Shown: positions 62,285 to 64,000 of the stretch, piece after piece
Layout of the letters: each line of letters begins with the position of its first letter
Numbering within the stretch: position 1 is the first letter of the stretch
From: Andeanibacterium fulvum
Lineage (GTDB): Bacteria > Pseudomonadota > Alphaproteobacteria > Sphingomonadales > Sphingomonadaceae
Direction: 5' to 3'
Assembly (NCBI RefSeq): GCF_037154085.1
Contig: NZ_JBANRM010000001.1
Location: 682,001 to 746,000, forward strand
DNA: 64,000 bases
Notes under the pieces: generated by a model
What the model was told of the DNA's origin: nothing
What the model saw: only the letters and a program-made list of their open reading frames with translations
The model's database searches: none
Made by a program: the position numbers and the translations under genes

Positions 62285-62327
62285 ATCTCCCGCACGGAAT
62301 TTCGGAAACGGCATTCCGTCACCTGAC

Positions 62328-62365
62328 GGGCCGCGTGGCGAAAGCTGCGCGGCCCTTTGCCTTTT
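62328..62365 (+). terminator. intrinsic terminator of the glycine-zipper gene
   Basis: A long stem (62328-62339 with 62344-62355, two G-U pairs) closed by a GAAA tetraloop is followed by TTTGCCTTTTT. Confidence 0.85.
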
Positions 62366-62445
62366 TGTGCAATCCCCATTGCACCGGGCCCGCAGGCCTG
62401 CCATGTCGAGAGCAAGCTAAGCAATAAGACCCGGAGAGAGACCCC

Positions 62446-63648
62446 ATGATCGAAACGCCGCTGATTTCCTGCGACGATCATCTCGACCTCAACATGCTGC
62501 CCGCCGATGTCTGGACCAGGCGCATGGCGGCCGAATGGGGGGATCGCGCGCCGCATATCGAAGAGAACGAGCGCGGCTGCCACTGGGTGTGCGACGGCCA
62601 GAGCTGGGGCATGTGGTCCGGCAAGCCGTTCAATTTCGGCCCCGGCCCCAAGCCGATCAAGACGGCCTACGATCGCGGCGGCGTGGACGACACGACCGAA
62701 CTGCGCGCCGGCCATCCCAAGCTGCGCCTTGAAGACATGGACCGCGACGGCGTGTGGGGCCATCTGGTGTTCGGCCCTGTCACCTCGATCAAGACCGATG
62801 ACGAGGCGCTGATGCGCGCCTGCTATTCCGCCTTCAATGACTGGCTCTATGATGATTTCTGCTCCGCCGCGCCGGATCGGCTGATCGGCGTGGCCATGCT
62901 GCCCCCGCATCCCGAACCGGCGATTGACGAGCTGAAGCGGCTGGCCAAACGCGGCGGAGTGAAGCAGGCGAACCTCCAGATCGCCGTGGCCGAACCGCGG
63001 CTGGAAGATCCGCGCTGGGAACCGCTTTTCGCGCTGCTGGAGGAAACCGGCATCGTCCTGTCCTTCCACGTCACGGTATTCCCCTCCGCCACCAAGGCGT
63101 TCGACAAATACAAGGGCAGCCCCGGCGCGACGTTCCTGCACGCCAAGATGTTCATCGAACAGTTCCTCGATCCCTTCGTGGACCTGTTCGCCTGGGGCAT
63201 CCTCGAGCGGCACCCCGGTCTCAAGATCGTGATCGCGGAAAGCGGCGTGGGCTGGGTTCCCTGGGTGGTCGAGGAACTCGACTACCGCCACCACCGCCTG
63301 TGGGAATGCGCCGATTACTGGGACGACAAGGGCGGCATCCCGCACAAGATGAAGCCGTCCGAAGTATTCAAGCGGCAGGTTTACGGTACCTTCCAGCAAA
63401 GCCCCACGGCCATGCGGCTGCTCGAATTCTGGGGGCCGGACAATCTCCTGTGGGCCAGCGACTATCCGCACCCGGATTCGATCTGGCCAAACAGCCAGGC
63501 GACCATCGCGAAAACGATGGGCCACATGAACCCGGAGGACGTACGCAAGATCGTCGGCGGCAATGCGGCCAAACTCTATGGGCTGGACCTGAGCAAGGCG
63601 ACCGTACTGGGCAAGCTGGCGATCGGGCGGGAGGCTGTGGCGGCTTAA
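62446..63648 (+). CDS. amidohydrolase family (ACMSD-like) protein
   Basis: A 400-residue TIM-barrel protein of the amidohydrolase-related group. The N-terminal SCDDHLDLNMLP carries a DxH-type metal site in place of the HxH of some members, and GVGWVPWVVEELDYR and LLWASDYPHPDSIWP are typical late blocks. Such enzymes decarboxylate or hydrolyse ring-cleavage products of aromatics. Substrate unknown. It stands alone before a palindromic repeat. Confidence 0.88.
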   Translation: MIETPLISCDDHLDLNMLPADVWTRRMAAEWGDRAPHIEENERGCHWVCDGQSWGMWSGKPFNFGPGPKPIKTAYDRGGVDDTTELRAGHPKLRLEDMDRDGVWGHLVFGPVTSIKTDDEALMRACYSAFNDWLYDDFCSAAPDRLIGVAMLPPHPEPAIDELKRLAKRGGVKQANLQIAVAEPRLEDPRWEPLFALLEETGIVLSFHVTVFPSATKAFDKYKGSPGATFLHAKMFIEQFLDPFVDLFAWGILERHPGLKIVIAESGVGWVPWVVEELDYRHHRLWECADYWDDKGGIPHKMKPSEVFKRQVYGTFQQSPTAMRLLEFWGPDNLLWASDYPHPDSIWPNSQATIAKTMGHMNPEDVRKIVGGNAAKLYGLDLSKATVLGKLAIGREAVAA

Positions 63649-63676
63649 GGGCTGTCACCTCCTCCCACTAACCACC

Positions 63677-63781
63677 CCCGCTCAGCCTGAGCCTGTCGAA
63701 GGCCCCGGGAAACCGTCAGCCCAAGTATCCCTGCTGGGTGGCCGTTGGCGCGTGGCCTTCGACAGGCTCAGGCTGAGCGGG
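63677..63781. repeat. palindromic repeat, CTCAGCCTGAGCCTGTCGAA family
   Basis: Inverted arms at 63677-63704 and 63754-63781 (CCCGCTCAGCCTGAGCCTGT and on) are nearly perfect, in the gap between convergent genes. A different family from the other repeats of this window. Confidence 0.85.
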
Positions 63782-63799
63782 TGTTTGCCGAGGGAAAAA

Positions 63800-63840
63800 G
63801 AAGAAGGCCGCGCTCCCTTTCGGAAACGCGGCCTTCCCTG
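63800..63840 (-). terminator. intrinsic terminator of the carotenoid oxygenase gene
   Basis: A perfect 10-bp stem (63803-63812 with 63827-63836) and 14-base loop is followed on the minus strand by a T-rich stretch (TTCTTTTTCCC). Confidence 0.8.
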
Positions 63841-63857
63841 CCCCACTCGGAATTTCG

Positions 63858-64000
63858 TCAGTTCGGCAGTTTCGATGCATCCGCCCAATTGCCGTGCAGG
63901 CCGGAACGGATGCGGATCGGCAGTTTGGCCCGGCCGATGGGCCCCTCGCTCATGCGCAGGGCATCCAGCACCACCAGATCGCTGTAATTGGTGATCAGAT
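63858..64000 (-). CDS. carotenoid oxygenase / lignostilbene dioxygenase family, C-terminal end
   Basis: Only the last 47 codons are in the window, ending at TGA (63858-63860). The segment ends with LVVLDALRMSEGPIGRAKLP followed by IRIRSGLHGNWADASKLPN, matching the LDA...G...LP-R-R-G-HG-W ending of carotenoid cleavage oxygenases, non-haem iron enzymes that split carotenoids or stilbenes. The HG near the end supplies an iron-ligand histidine. Stilbene-cleaving members are common in sphingomonads that degrade lignin-derived aromatics. The rest of the gene is outside. Confidence 0.72.
   Translation of the reverse strand, partial: LITNYSDLVVLDALRMSEGPIGRAKLPIRIRSGLHGNWADASKLPN

Overview
This 64 kb, GC-rich window looks like a chromosomal segment of an alphaproteobacterium of the order Sphingomonadales, most likely a Novosphingobium- or Sphingomonas-like species. 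The reasons are the CckA/CpdR cell-cycle phosphorelay genes, GTTC-N7-GTTC LexA boxes, a dimeric-type NADP isocitrate dehydrogenase, SapC, HxlR, PhzF and glycine-zipper genes of sphingomonad flavour, a carotenoid/stilbene-cleaving oxygenase fragment at the right edge, and several families of palindromic intergenic repeats. I see no rRNA, insertion sequence, prophage, CRISPR array or plasmid replication gene. It is mostly core genome with a few accessory secreted proteins.

Layout. 1-12 kb: a DUF3857 protein (partial), then purB, a LapA-domain gene, pyrF and trpF, followed by two related secreted barrel-like proteins that separate trpF from the tightly overlapping trpB-trpA-accD-folC run. An AmpG-like permease follows. 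12-24 kb: a small zinc-ribbon-like protein, an RNA pseudouridine synthase overlapping rsmD, an MHS-type transporter, a UvrD/PcrA helicase with its own LexA box, a DEAD-box RNA helicase, a D-2-hydroxyacid dehydrogenase-like flavoprotein, sapC, a candidate small RNA, N-formylglutamate amidohydrolase and cpdR. 24-35 kb: tRNA-Val(GAC), icd, two divergent CPA2 antiporters, alaS, a methyltransferase and recA with a LexA box inside its promoter.

35-48 kb: two tandem DUF4139 proteins (one with a palindromic repeat fused in frame into its signal-peptide region), cckA overlapping a DUF2062 gene, smpB, an S9 peptidase, an acyl-CoA dehydrogenase-like monooxygenase and a PAS-GGDEF-EAL protein. 48-64 kb: dapA divergent from a soluble lytic transglycosylase, a secreted small protein, greB with two tiny co-transcribed genes, a low-GC DUF4304-like gene, a YqiJ/YqiK (NfeD-like/flotillin) pair, secreted and outer-membrane proteins, rlmN, an SMR pump, a divergent hxlR/azoR pair, a PhzF protein, a methyltransferase, a glycine-zipper protein, an amidohydrolase and the carotenoid oxygenase C-terminus.

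Functional links. CckA is the top kinase of the pathway that, through ChpT, phosphorylates CtrA and CpdR; both cckA and cpdR are here but far apart. The recA and uvrD-like genes both carry exact alphaproteobacterial LexA boxes, giving a small visible SOS regulon. No wholly new multi-gene system was found. The best leads are the small RNA candidate at 22657-22760, the in-frame repeat insertion at 36734-36838, the TGTTGC/GCAACA palindromes next to the paired secreted proteins, and the LexA box directly in front of the helicase.
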